Below are positions 16,799 through 26,070 of a DNA stretch of 64,000 nucleotides, piece after piece (the first letter of the stretch is position 1; each line of letters starts with the position of its first letter). The translations under genes were made by a program, and so were the position numbers. The DNA lies in the IMG/VR virus record IMGVR_UViG_3300006086_000006, positions 62,001 to 126,000 of that record; one strand, written 5' to 3'. The stretch is from a virus. Below the pieces are notes generated by a model that worked only from the letters and a program-made list of their open reading frames with translations, was not told where the DNA came from and ran no database searches.

Positions 16799-19700
16799 AT
16801 GGCTAAAGTTATTTACGACACATACGAATACAATTTTGGCACTGCATTTAAAGGTACGCAAACCTATAATCATGTACAGTTAGCTAAGCATGTAAAGAAG
16901 GGTGCTGATAAGTTGTTGTTAGTATTGGATTACATGCCAACGGAAGATTTAAAATCCAGTCGCGTATTGTCTGGTGTTACTGGTGATCTACTGAAAAAGT
17001 TATTAGCTGTTACCAATAAGTACTATGGATACTCTCGTACTCTTGATGATTTCGATTGGTTAGCTGTAGCATTCAATGGATTTAAAACTGCTGGTGAGAC
17101 AGACATATTCAAACAATCTGCTAAAGATGCTTTCAAGAAACGTCTTGAGAGTATTATCACTTCGTACAAACCCAATACAGTTCTCACGTTTGGTCCTGAT
17201 GGTTATCGTGCATTGAATGGTGCCCGAATAGAACAGTATGGCGGTAAGATGCAACACTTATATGGTGTATCTACTCCTATTATTGTGAAGCGTGGTGATA
17301 AATCCCATAAGTGCAATCATGTACCTACTCTCAGTCTTAATACACTTATCAACGACCAAGGCTTAGGTAATGAAATGGCGTTGGCTGGTTATGTTGCTCG
17401 TAATATAGGTACGGCACTTAATGGTGAAATGCGCTATAAAATTCCTAAGTTAGAATACACTACGGTGCTTGTCGATAGTATCAAAAAATTTAAAAAGATG
17501 ATTGAGGCAATTATAGATGAACCCCGTCTGAGTATTGATACGGAGACTGAAAATCTCAATCGGCGCGTTAATCGTATGCTTACTGTGCAGTTTGCAACCA
17601 CCACCAAAACCGCGTATGTTTTGCCATTCCTACACAAGGATAGCCCCTTTACCTCGGAAGAATTGCAGTATATAAAGAAGGTGCTACGCGACTACTTTGA
17701 GCGTAAAAACAAGAATGATGTGCATATTTTTGCTAATGGTACCTTTGACCTAACTGTGTTGCGTAATAATCTTGACATTCGATTCTTTAAGACAGATATA
17801 TGGGATATTTTCGCAGGCGAATTCGCTTTAGACGAAAATTTAAAAAATCTGTCAGGTGTCACTGGTGCTTATTATTACAGCTTGTTAAATCTTTCTATGC
17901 AATATGGCTGCACAGCTTACTATGATGCTGAATTTGGTAAAGACAAACGTAAAACAATCGCACAAGTAGATTTGGATGAGGCACTGTTAGAATACTGCTC
18001 ATTAGATGTTATCATACCTCTTCATATTATGCGCCTTCAGTTACAACGTGCCAAAGACGAAGGTTATAAGAAGTACAAAGACATTGTTAGAAAGCAGATC
18101 AGTGATATGATTCACATGTTCTCCACATGGGAATTTAATGGTTGCCCTACAGATATTGAATATTTGTTTTATCTACAGACACGCGATAGTCCTATACGCC
18201 AAGAAATGGACAATATTAAGAAGAAGTTTTATGAAACAAAAGGTGTGCAGAAAGCTAATGCTAAGCTGTTAAAGAAAAGCGGTATGCCTACAATTGGTTT
18301 GTTTGGACGTTCAGATGTTAAAGTTTTCGACATTGCTAAACAAGACCACCAACAGTTGTTATTCTTTGATGTATTGAAATTAAAACCTACCGGCAAAGGT
18401 AAAGAGAATTCTAAAGGTAAAGCTAAGTTTAAAGTAGATAAAACATTCCAGAAAAAATATGAAGACGTTGAAGAAGTTAAGTTATTCCAAGCACTTGGTA
18501 AGGCTAAGAAGTTGTATACTTCGTATGTTAAAGCCTTCATTAAGCAGTGGGGTTCTGATGATGATATGCGTTTTGATAAGCGTATTCGTCCACACTTTGG
18601 CTTCTTGGACGTTGTTACAGGTCGTACAAGTGCGCAGAAACCTAGTCTGCACCAAATTCCATCGCGCCCTGAGTTAGGTAAACATATTAAGCGCTTGTTT
18701 ATCACAGAGAAGGGTAGAATACTAATAAAAGTGGACTACTCTGCCCACGAAGTGCGTTGCCTAAGCCTTGATAGTTATGTGTCTACTGAAATTGGTATGG
18801 TCAAGCTGCGTGACATTATAGAAATGCACGATAAGCCTTTAGTTCATTCTTTCAACCATGAAACTTGTGAAGTTGAACTCAAAGAAATCGGCACACAGTC
18901 TGTTCATCCGCCCGAAGAAGATATGTATGAGATTGGATATTATGGTGGCACTATAACTGTTACAGGTAATCATCAAATATGGTCTGTTACCCGTAATGAT
19001 TACATAAGAGCGGATGAAATTGTAGAAGGTGATGCCTTGCGTGTGCAGTATTCCGCTGTTAAAGTTACATCTATTAGAAAGGTCCCGCGGCCTGAACTTG
19101 TTTGTGACATAGGCATTGCTGATAACCACAATCTGTTTGTTTGCGATAAACCCGAAGATACACCGGTGTTAGTACACAACTGCTGGTCCTTGTTTACTGG
19201 CGATAAGACAGTAGCCGATTTGTTTGCAAATGGTCGGGCGTTACGTGAGCAATATAAGTTACACCCTGATCCAGAATTATTGAAGCGTGTTAAGTTAGAA
19301 GGTGACGTACACAAAATAAATGCAGCATACTTCTTCGGTATTCCTATTGAGAAAGTTGATAAGAAAATTCGTGACGCCGTTAAGGCTGTAATCTTTGGAT
19401 TGATCTATCAACAAGGTATGAACGGTCTATCTAAATCAACTGGGCAGACTGTTGAAGCTATCGAGAAATTGGTAGCACAGTTTAAGAAGAAGCATCCTGT
19501 TGGTGTTAAGTGGTTTGATGCTATTAAACAGTTTGCTCGTGACAATTTGTATGTTGAAAGTCCTATTGGTCGTAGACGCCATACTTGGGGTCATTTGATA
19601 CCAAAGAATGCTACCAAAAATGCGGATAGCGTGATTGCACGTAATGAACGCCAGAGCGTTAATAGTCCTATTCAAGGTATAGGTTCAGACTTCTTGATTA

Positions 19701-20176
19701 ATGGTGCACGAAGTGTTGAACGCTTGAAGTTTGAGCACTTTGAGAAAACTGGTCATTATCCAGACTTCTACCAAGCAAACTCTGTACACGATTCCATTAG
19801 CTTTAGTTGCGCGTATGAAGACGTTTGGTTAGCGTTAGATATGATTGAACGCGGTCTTACTGATGAAGTCGCCAAAGTATCACAAGAACGACATGGTATG
19901 GACTTTATTGTACCTCTTGAGATTGACTTCGAGATAGGTAACAACGAGCGTGATTGTGAAGGTTGGACTTTTAGTATCGAGCAGCTTGGTGATATTTTAA
20001 AGAGTTGTTTGAAAGAGCAGCAAAAACTATATCCAGATATGGATGCAAAAGCAGTGTACAACAATATTATGCGTGAACAGTATGAGTACATGCCTAGCTG
20101 GGCTAAGACGCAGGCATGGAATTGCAAACTGAAAATGTCTGGTATGGATAAATCTGTTAAGAAAAAGGCAGCATAG
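16799..20176 (+). CDS. Family A DNA polymerase with 3'-5' exonuclease, interrupted by a mini-intein
   Basis: 1125 residues as precursor, 984 after removal of the intein. Exonuclease motifs: Exo I DTE at ~247-249, Exo II N..FD with Asp ~317, Exo III YCSLD with Asp ~403. Polymerase motif A is DYSAHEVR with Asp ~646; motif B is K862...Y870 in 'KAVIFGLIYQQG'; motif C is VHD with Asp ~998. All catalytic carboxylates are present. The intein splits motif A right after HEVR. ATG 16799 is chosen; a GTG at 16784 is possible. The ribosome site is weak (GGAT). It is the replicative polymerase of the phage. It stops with TAG, and the next gene follows in the same frame after one codon. Confidence 0.95.
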   Translation: MAKVIYDTYEYNFGTAFKGTQTYNHVQLAKHVKKGADKLLLVLDYMPTEDLKSSRVLSGVTGDLLKKLLAVTNKYYGYSRTLDDFDWLAVAFNGFKTAGETDIFKQSAKDAFKKRLESIITSYKPNTVLTFGPDGYRALNGARIEQYGGKMQHLYGVSTPIIVKRGDKSHKCNHVPTLSLNTLINDQGLGNEMALAGYVARNIGTALNGEMRYKIPKLEYTTVLVDSIKKFKKMIEAIIDEPRLSIDTETENLNRRVNRMLTVQFATTTKTAYVLPFLHKDSPFTSEELQYIKKVLRDYFERKNKNDVHIFANGTFDLTVLRNNLDIRFFKTDIWDIFAGEFALDENLKNLSGVTGAYYYSLLNLSMQYGCTAYYDAEFGKDKRKTIAQVDLDEALLEYCSLDVIIPLHIMRLQLQRAKDEGYKKYKDIVRKQISDMIHMFSTWEFNGCPTDIEYLFYLQTRDSPIRQEMDNIKKKFYETKGVQKANAKLLKKSGMPTIGLFGRSDVKVFDIAKQDHQQLLFFDVLKLKPTGKGKENSKGKAKFKVDKTFQKKYEDVEEVKLFQALGKAKKLYTSYVKAFIKQWGSDDDMRFDKRIRPHFGFLDVVTGRTSAQKPSLHQIPSRPELGKHIKRLFITEKGRILIKVDYSAHEVRCLSLDSYVSTEIGMVKLRDIIEMHDKPLVHSFNHETCEVELKEIGTQSVHPPEEDMYEIGYYGGTITVTGNHQIWSVTRNDYIRADEIVEGDALRVQYSAVKVTSIRKVPRPELVCDIGIADNHNLFVCDKPEDTPVLVHNCWSLFTGDKTVADLFANGRALREQYKLHPDPELLKRVKLEGDVHKINAAYFFGIPIEKVDKKIRDAVKAVIFGLIYQQGMNGLSKSTGQTVEAIEKLVAQFKKKHPVGVKWFDAIKQFARDNLYVESPIGRRRHTWGHLIPKNATKNADSVIARNERQSVNSPIQGIGSDFLINGARSVERLKFEHFEKTGHYPDFYQANSVHDSISFSCAYEDVWLALDMIERGLTDEVAKVSQERHGMDFIVPLEIDFEIGNNERDCEGWTFSIEQLGDILKSCLKEQQKLYPDMDAKAVYNNIMREQYEYMPSWAKTQAWNCKLKMSGMDKSVKKKAA
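18758..19180 (+). other. Mini-intein (141 residues) in polymerase motif A
   Basis: The segment interrupts polymerase motif A between HEVR and CWSLFTGD. It begins with Cys (block A: CLSLDSYV.T..G...L.DI). Block B is TVTGNHQIW, with the T-x-x-H pair. Block F is 'VCDIGIADNHNLFV' and it ends in VLVHN followed by Cys as the +1 extein residue. These are the four splicing blocks of a class 1 intein. At 141 residues there is no room for a LAGLIDADG or HNH endonuclease domain, so it is a splicing-only mini-intein. Confidence 0.93.
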
Positions 20177-20179
20177 CGT

Positions 20180-20488
20180 ATGGAAGATTTAATTATACTT
20201 TTAAATAAAATCTTGGATATAGACAGAGAAGGTGTATCACGAGCGGTTTTTAGTGAACATCTAGTTGATATTACAATATCTCATACGCCTATAAACTTGG
20301 AGTATCGTAATAGTCCAACACATGCAGCGTTAAACATGTTAGGTCTTATCAACGGTATTGTTGCTATGCAGACAGCTGGTGAGTACCATGTTATTGCTAT
20401 CATGCGTAACACTGTGATGGTTGAGAAGTTTGAACTAGCTCTTATGCACGTTGAAGCCTTCCAACCAACACAGGACGAAGCAGAGTGA
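20180..20488 (+). CDS. Hypothetical protein
   Basis: 102 residues, starting 3 nt after the polymerase TAG in the same reading frame. A weak AAGG lies 12 nt upstream. It appears alpha/beta with an acidic tail. I recognise no family. Readthrough of the TAG would fuse it to the polymerase C-terminus. Confidence 0.5.
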   Translation: MEDLIILLNKILDIDREGVSRAVFSEHLVDITISHTPINLEYRNSPTHAALNMLGLINGIVAMQTAGEYHVIAIMRNTVMVEKFELALMHVEAFQPTQDEAE

Positions 20489-20868
20489 ACATAAATGTAA
20501 CCATTACTGTTACCGTGGCTGAGGATGTATATAGATTCATTTCTAATTTCGGAGCGGAACGCTTAAAGATTTCAGAAACTATGAATGCTATGTGCCAGTA
20601 TAGTGCTACGGTAGCTTCGCAGTATCCACACATTTTAGCGTATGATGCAATCTGTATAATCGCACGTACAATAGAATTTGAATTAAACTTTAAAGTGCAA
20701 AGCCACTTAGCTAGTTTAGGTTACGATCCTCTGCATTTCGGTATAGGTGCAACTGTAAATCATACAAATGAATCGCAAATAAGCATTTACTATTATATTA
20801 GGAGCCGAACAGACTCCTATAATTATATCAAATTTGATTCATTTAATAATGCAAAACAATTTAATTAG
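20485..20868 (+). CDS. Hypothetical protein
   Basis: 127 residues with a GTG start overlapping the preceding TGA (GTGA). The first strand NINVTITVTV is followed by mostly helical sequence. The family is unknown. It stops at TAG, four codons before the in-frame ATG of the clamp-like gene. It lies in the replication block. Confidence 0.5.
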   Translation: MNINVTITVTVAEDVYRFISNFGAERLKISETMNAMCQYSATVASQYPHILAYDAICIIARTIEFELNFKVQSHLASLGYDPLHFGIGATVNHTNESQISIYYYIRSRTDSYNYIKFDSFNNAKQFN

Positions 20869-20880
20869 TGGAGTAGTTTA

Positions 20881-22062
20881 ATGAAAACTTGTGTATTAAC
20901 AGAGTCAAAATCCTCATTTGAATTCACATGCGATAGTGCATTGTTATCTAAGGCAATTACAAAAATCGTTACTGTAGCGGATTTTTCAAAAGGCAGCGAA
21001 GATAAGTCTGTGTGTATACTAGCATCGTATAAAGGCGCTTTATTTGTAATTGGTTATTCTACAGAAACATTTTCAGCATTCCAAGTTTCTGATGTTAAAA
21101 CAAATACAGACGGTTCATTCCAGTTCACACCAAAAACATTACTTGGTCTTATAAAGAATCGTAGTGAATTGAAATTTAAGTACGACAAAGGTCGCCTACA
21201 TTTTAGTGCAGTTAAAGGTAAATACTCTGGAGATATTGCAACTTCTGCTACGCCTGCAGAGGGCATTCACGTTGTTAATAGTAAGTTGAAGAATGAAAAG
21301 CATAAGAGTACTACAGTTACCGGTGCTTTGTTAAACACACTACGTGACGCAATGAAGGCATGCAATCTGAGCAATTTCTATAATAGTGACCCTATTAATT
21401 GTTTGATTCGTGCCAAAGATGGTAAATTAGATGTTAGCTCATTCGATAACTTTCACATGAGTTATTATCGTGCAACTGTACCGTCAGAATCCCATTTTAA
21501 AATGGCTATTCCAATCAACATGTTTAACTTGATTGATAGGTTTACGGCTACTGAAGGTGAGGATGTTGAATTCGTAATTGGTCAGAAGCAATTCATAGCA
21601 TTCGGTAAGACGTATATCATTTCATTACCTCCTATTCAAATGGACGACAATTTATACAGTCAAGTTCCTGGTTATATCAAAAACTTAACTAAACCTGCTG
21701 CCACATTAATATTTAAAGAAGCTGGAATTAAAACTGTTGGTAATATGTTTACTATTTCTGATGAGAATAGTAAACTTATGATGAAGATAGGTAGCGGTCG
21801 TGTTGATATTTCCCTATCTAACGAAAATGGTACTGTTCAAGATGCGTTTAAAACAGAAGCAAAATTAGATACTAAGTCAGGATCACTGCTAGCCTTGATT
21901 GATCCTAGAGTATTTAGTGATTTGTTCAATAAGTGCAGTAGCTCAGAAGTTCCTATGAGTTTCTTTCAACGTACTAATAAAGGTAAGTCAAGTGCCTTTC
22001 TAGTTACTAACCATACAAAGACTGCAAAGTCATATCTTGTAGGTACTTATAGTGAAGAATAA
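20881..22062 (+). CDS. DNA polymerase sliding-clamp-like protein
   Basis: 393 residues, close to the size of bacterial beta clamps (about 370). The N-terminus 'FEFTCDSALLSKAITKIVTVAD' resembles the first strand and helix of a clamp subdomain. Strand-rich blocks at about 1-125, 125-250 and 260-390, each with a helix near its start, fit a three-subdomain clamp. It lies 0.7 kb after the polymerase. It is highly diverged from DnaN, so the call rests on architecture and neighbours. If correct, it encircles DNA and holds the polymerase. Confidence 0.55.
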   Translation: MKTCVLTESKSSFEFTCDSALLSKAITKIVTVADFSKGSEDKSVCILASYKGALFVIGYSTETFSAFQVSDVKTNTDGSFQFTPKTLLGLIKNRSELKFKYDKGRLHFSAVKGKYSGDIATSATPAEGIHVVNSKLKNEKHKSTTVTGALLNTLRDAMKACNLSNFYNSDPINCLIRAKDGKLDVSSFDNFHMSYYRATVPSESHFKMAIPINMFNLIDRFTATEGEDVEFVIGQKQFIAFGKTYIISLPPIQMDDNLYSQVPGYIKNLTKPAATLIFKEAGIKTVGNMFTISDENSKLMMKIGSGRVDISLSNENGTVQDAFKTEAKLDTKSGSLLALIDPRVFSDLFNKCSSSEVPMSFFQRTNKGKSSAFLVTNHTKTAKSYLVGTYSEE

Positions 22063-22492
22063 ATCCAGCCCATTGTATTCTTTAGCGGATTCGTTTGAGT
22101 ACCGTCCCAGCAAATTGAATTCGTTTGAAACATTGGGCTGTGCTCCGCTCGGCGATTACCACATCGCCGTTTTCTTTCGCAACATCGTGTCTTCTGCGTT
22201 GACAGTAGATCACACTACACCTATACGTGCAACTAAATACTGTACCATATACAATATCCAGAACAATAGAGGTAGTGTATATGGTATTTTATTCACTGTA
22301 CCTCAGGATAAGTTCCGTATTAATAATGGTATCCTTATAGTTGGTGGTAGTGAGTCTTGTGGTGCATTTGCAGTTTATCCGTTCGCAGATGCAAAACGAA
22401 ATCTAACTATATACATAGATGACAAAGACAATTTATTGGCAAACTTGGGTACTGTTGATTACAACCCATTGGTGGTGTTCGATGCAGTTTAA
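22052..22492 (+). CDS. Hypothetical protein
   Basis: 146 residues with a GTG start inside the end of the clamp-like gene (11-nt overlap) and an AGGT ribosome site. Mixed alpha/beta with many aromatic residues. No domain recognised. It sits in a tightly overlapping string of replication genes. Confidence 0.45.
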   Translation: MKNKSSPLYSLADSFEYRPSKLNSFETLGCAPLGDYHIAVFFRNIVSSALTVDHTTPIRATKYCTIYNIQNNRGSVYGILFTVPQDKFRINNGILIVGGSESCGAFAVYPFADAKRNLTIYIDDKDNLLANLGTVDYNPLVVFDAV

Positions 22493-22820
22493 AGTTGATG
22501 ATGAGGTTACGCTCAAGTATGCTTATAAAAAGTTGGAAGAGACTGCAAAACTACTAAATTTTAACTTTGGACTTTTTAAGTGCGAAGATAAATCTATTTC
22601 AAATTTATACTGCGACATGGTTTATGTTGATTGTTTCCAATTAAATGATAGAAATAGGCTAGACAACAACATTACGGCTATCATAAAATCAGCCAAAGAC
22701 ATTGGTGCCAATATTTTAGAAGAAGTCTCTATACGATACGTCCGTAAGTTATTTCTCTTTAAAGTAAAGGTACTGCGCATTCGTTTTATAAAAATTGAAG
22801 GAGTTGAGTACAGTGGATAA
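22482..22820 (+). CDS. Hypothetical protein
   Basis: 112 residues. The ATG at 22482 overlaps the previous gene by 11 nt and is preferred to upstream in-frame starts that would overlap by 70 nt. Lys-rich, alpha/beta. No family recognised. Confidence 0.45.
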   Translation: MQFKVDDEVTLKYAYKKLEETAKLLNFNFGLFKCEDKSISNLYCDMVYVDCFQLNDRNRLDNNITAIIKSAKDIGANILEEVSIRYVRKLFLFKVKVLRIRFIKIEGVEYSG

Positions 22821-23352
22821 ACCAGAACTAGTCTCGCTCAAACGTGCGTTATTGAAAGACAAACGTATGCTAAAATTGCACGATGCTTTCACCACACTTC
22901 CACAGTATCAGCTAAACATTGCTGAACTGTATGATGAAGTGAAAACAATCCATGCACTTAGAAAGACTCGCCAGCTTAACACTAAGAATAAAAACTTCAT
23001 TCGTGATTTAATTGATGGTATGATTGATGATGGTGCTAAGCGTTCCCGGCTTGTTGAGATACTTATGGTATGTGTAAAGACTATAAGAACACTCGAAGAT
23101 ACCTTAGAATCCTTGGAAGGTTATCTGTTGATGGAGTATAGTACCAAACTATACCAACTCAAAACAAAAGGTGAACGTGCTGATTTTATTAAGCATCATG
23201 TATTCCAACCTTATTTGAAGTATTCAAAGCGTCTATCTACTTTAAAAGACGCAGTTGAGTTGGTATGTGTTGATATTGATAAATTTGCCTATTCATATCG
23301 TAACCTAGTAGAGGCTGCTAAACTTAGCAGCACTAAAGTGGATCAATTGTAA
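22813..23352 (+). CDS. Hypothetical all-helical protein
   Basis: 179 residues. The GTG at 22813 is chosen because AAGGAG lies about 11 nt upstream. It overlaps the previous stop. Leu/Lys/Glu-rich with long predicted helices. It overlaps the helicase gene (TAATG), so it may be a helicase partner. No family recognised. Confidence 0.5.
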   Translation: MDKPELVSLKRALLKDKRMLKLHDAFTTLPQYQLNIAELYDEVKTIHALRKTRQLNTKNKNFIRDLIDGMIDDGAKRSRLVEILMVCVKTIRTLEDTLESLEGYLLMEYSTKLYQLKTKGERADFIKHHVFQPYLKYSKRLSTLKDAVELVCVDIDKFAYSYRNLVEAAKLSSTKVDQL

Positions 23353-25004
23353 TGGCCAAGTATGACGATGAAACAATTGTGCTTTACGACAAGATGTACA
23401 TACCTGCTACTCAGGTGCAAGAACATTTAGTTGATAAGCATTATACACATAGTATGTATGAGGAGCAGGCATGCCGACGCTGTCCAAACAAAGTAAATCG
23501 TCATAACTACGAATGTGATAATTGTGAAGCTTTCAAAGGTATTGTTCAAACGTATAAGTTTACTTCGAAGAAGGGTGTTGATTATTATGCGGTTCCACTT
23601 GGCGATAGAGAAAACGTCGAAAAGCGTTTGAAGATAGATTTCGATGACTTCAAATTCGTTGATTTGCGTGTTAAGCCTAAGTTTGATTACAACGTCAAAC
23701 TGATTGGCCTTACCATGCGTGATTACCAAGACGAAGCTGCTAATGCTTGGCGCAAAAAGAAGTTTGGAATGATAGTAGCACCTCCACGTAGCGGTAAGAC
23801 ACCTCTTGCACTTTATTTGTCAGTGAAGCAAGGCGTCCGCACCATGATGCTTGCTAATCAGCATGAATTTCTAACCCAATTCATTGACCATGTTGAACGC
23901 TATACAAATTTACCTAGACTACAAGATAAGTATGGGGTTAAGCTGTACGGCTTTGCTAAAACTTTGGATGATTATGACACATTGCAAATAGGTGTTAGTA
24001 CTTATCAGCAGTTCTTCGATACGGATCGTGGTAAAGAACGCTTTGCTAGAATGCGACCTAATTTTGGCAATCTGTTGATAGATGAAGCGGATAAAGGTGC
24101 GGCTAACGGCTTCGCCAAAGTAATAAATGGAATTCCTGCACGTTATCGCACAGGTTTCACCGGGACTGATAAGAGAAAGGACCAGAAGGACAAAATTACC
24201 GAACAAATTATTGGTAGTGTTATATGCCGTATTACTATTCCTCAATTAAAAGCTAAGATCATCATACACCGTTGTGACTATGTTAAGTCTCGAAGTGCCT
24301 ATACAGGCAAAGCCGGCTTTACCAATTGCTGCAAGATGCTTTCTAATCATAAGAAACGTATGGATGAGATAATCGAATACGTTGGTAAAGATTTAAAGAA
24401 CGGACACAGTATTGTTATTCCAGTTTATTTCAGAGACCATGTTAGCGAATTAGTTAAACGTATCAATACTGAATATGGTGCTAAGATAGCTGAAGGTTTT
24501 ACCGGCGGTGCTGGTAAGAAGCACAAAGACTTACGTGAAGAAATACTGCAACGCGCAAAAGACGGTAAGACCCGTGTAATTGTAGGTATTCGTAGTATCT
24601 TACAACGTGGTTTGAACGTACCTAGATGGAGTTGCTTGTATTACATTCAACCTATGAATAACGAACCGAATTGGAAACAAGAAAGTTCGCGTGTGCTTAC
24701 TCCACTAGATGGCAAGCGCGATCCTATCATTCGTATGTTTGTTGATCCAAACATTGGCCTATCATTAGGTTGTTTCGTATCTACTTACAAGCAGGCGCTT
24801 GGTTTCAATCACGAGCCAACAGATAAAGCCAGAGAATTGGCTAAAGAGTTGATGCGTGACCACGGTGCTAAACGTGGCAGCAAAGATATGGATTCAGATG
24901 AAGCTATTTATCTTGACAGTAAACCAAGACGCACACTTAAGAAAGAAAAAACCATGCCACAAGGTTTATTCGGCAGTTTGAAACGCTTGAAGCCAAAGAA
25001 GTAG
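23352..25004 (+). CDS. SF2 DNA/RNA helicase with N-terminal zinc finger
   Basis: 550 residues. The N-terminal CRRC..C-x2-C near residues 37-57 forms a likely zinc knuckle. Walker A APPRSGKT has its Lys at ~149; motif II is DEAD at ~244-247; motif III-like TGFTGT follows; motif VI is QESSRVLTP. This is a UvsW/ResIII-type SF2 helicase that could remodel replication or recombination intermediates. The C-terminus is basic (KKEK..KRLKPKK). It is in the replication block behind the clamp-like gene. It stops with TAG. Confidence 0.85.
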   Translation: MAKYDDETIVLYDKMYIPATQVQEHLVDKHYTHSMYEEQACRRCPNKVNRHNYECDNCEAFKGIVQTYKFTSKKGVDYYAVPLGDRENVEKRLKIDFDDFKFVDLRVKPKFDYNVKLIGLTMRDYQDEAANAWRKKKFGMIVAPPRSGKTPLALYLSVKQGVRTMMLANQHEFLTQFIDHVERYTNLPRLQDKYGVKLYGFAKTLDDYDTLQIGVSTYQQFFDTDRGKERFARMRPNFGNLLIDEADKGAANGFAKVINGIPARYRTGFTGTDKRKDQKDKITEQIIGSVICRITIPQLKAKIIIHRCDYVKSRSAYTGKAGFTNCCKMLSNHKKRMDEIIEYVGKDLKNGHSIVIPVYFRDHVSELVKRINTEYGAKIAEGFTGGAGKKHKDLREEILQRAKDGKTRVIVGIRSILQRGLNVPRWSCLYYIQPMNNEPNWKQESSRVLTPLDGKRDPIIRMFVDPNIGLSLGCFVSTYKQALGFNHEPTDKARELAKELMRDHGAKRGSKDMDSDEAIYLDSKPRRTLKKEKTMPQGLFGSLKRLKPKK

Positions 25005-25039
25005 TGTAAATAAGTTGTAATACTTTCAATGGATATGTT

Positions 25040-25705
25040 ATGAAATCTCTCAAAATAAAAACACCTAAGTTAAAGTTTAAATTCGATCCACAGCGACAAC
25101 GTGTAATGCGTTCTCGAGGTGTGGACGGTATGTGCTTTGCTGGTAGTAGAAACGCTTTTGAATTTGATGTTGCTGCTGTCCGTATGAAGCCTGATATTCC
25201 AAACATTGTAACTAAAAGCGTTAGTGTTAAACGCCAAATCGCTATGCTGCACAGTTTGTTTGAATCCCCACTACGGGGTAGCCCTATCATCAGTATAGGT
25301 AGTTTCCCAACAGATTTACGTGCTAAGATGTTAGCTGTTAATATCATGGACCATGCAATATCATTCCAAGATAAAGCCAGGTCTGTTCGTATTGCTAAGA
25401 AAGATTACCCACTTTGGCATAAAGTGTATGGTGGTTTCAAAGATACTATACGTGATGATGGTATGACTGATAATCCTAGCATGTTGATATTGTCAAATGT
25501 TGATGTACACAGTACCAATGCGAAGATAGAGAAGGTTAGAGATATTCTCGAAATGTACCCGAACATACCTAGAGTTGTCATTGTAAGTGGTTGTGATCCG
25601 CTTGAATTCTTTGCCACACGTCTGCATTTGCCCGTAGATATAGCTTTTTATATGGGCGCAGACAATCGTGAGAAAACCATTAATAATGTGTTGGATCATC
25701 TATGA
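25040..25705 (+). CDS. Hypothetical protein, possibly degenerate AAA+-like
   Basis: 221 residues. The basic N-terminus (KSLKIKTPKLKFKF) is followed by alpha/beta sequence. 'PSMLILSNVD' looks like a Walker B strand and 'PRVVIVSGCDP' like a sensor-1 strand, but there is no GxxGxGKT loop. A helicase-loader-like protein without nucleotide binding is one reading; position after the helicase fits. The evidence is only a strand pattern. Confidence 0.4.
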   Translation: MKSLKIKTPKLKFKFDPQRQRVMRSRGVDGMCFAGSRNAFEFDVAAVRMKPDIPNIVTKSVSVKRQIAMLHSLFESPLRGSPIISIGSFPTDLRAKMLAVNIMDHAISFQDKARSVRIAKKDYPLWHKVYGGFKDTIRDDGMTDNPSMLILSNVDVHSTNAKIEKVRDILEMYPNIPRVVIVSGCDPLEFFATRLHLPVDIAFYMGADNREKTINNVLDHL

Positions 25706-26070
25706 GATTATTTTCTAAACGCCATAAGAGCAATGAATGGCATAAAACATTTGTTATTTTTCCAAAAAGAGTGTTCACAGTATTGAATGACGGTAAAACG
25801 CGCTGGTTAGACGAATCGTATCACTGCTTATGTTTTATGGAACGTAGATTTTCTATTGTTAAGGGTGTATTTAGTGGTGTTGAGTATCGTGCTATAGCTG
25901 GTGTTAAGGTAGATCACACATTATGCGTTACCCACTGCGGAACAGATGGTTGTCCTGCCCCTTTAGGGGATCTTAGTATAGCTGCAATAAAGATTGGTAA
26001 TATACGCACAATTAAACCTGCTGTTTCCATATCCAGCAATACTGTAACTCTATCGGAATTAATGCAATGA
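25702..26070 (+). CDS. Hypothetical protein
   Basis: 122 residues, ATGA overlap with the previous gene. Basic N-terminus, strand-rich middle with four Cys (residues ~43-88) that could bind metal. No family recognised. Confidence 0.45.
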   Translation: MRLFSKRHKSNEWHKTFVIFPKRVFTVLNDGKTRWLDESYHCLCFMERRFSIVKGVFSGVEYRAIAGVKVDHTLCVTHCGTDGCPAPLGDLSIAAIKIGNIRTIKPAVSISSNTVTLSELMQ

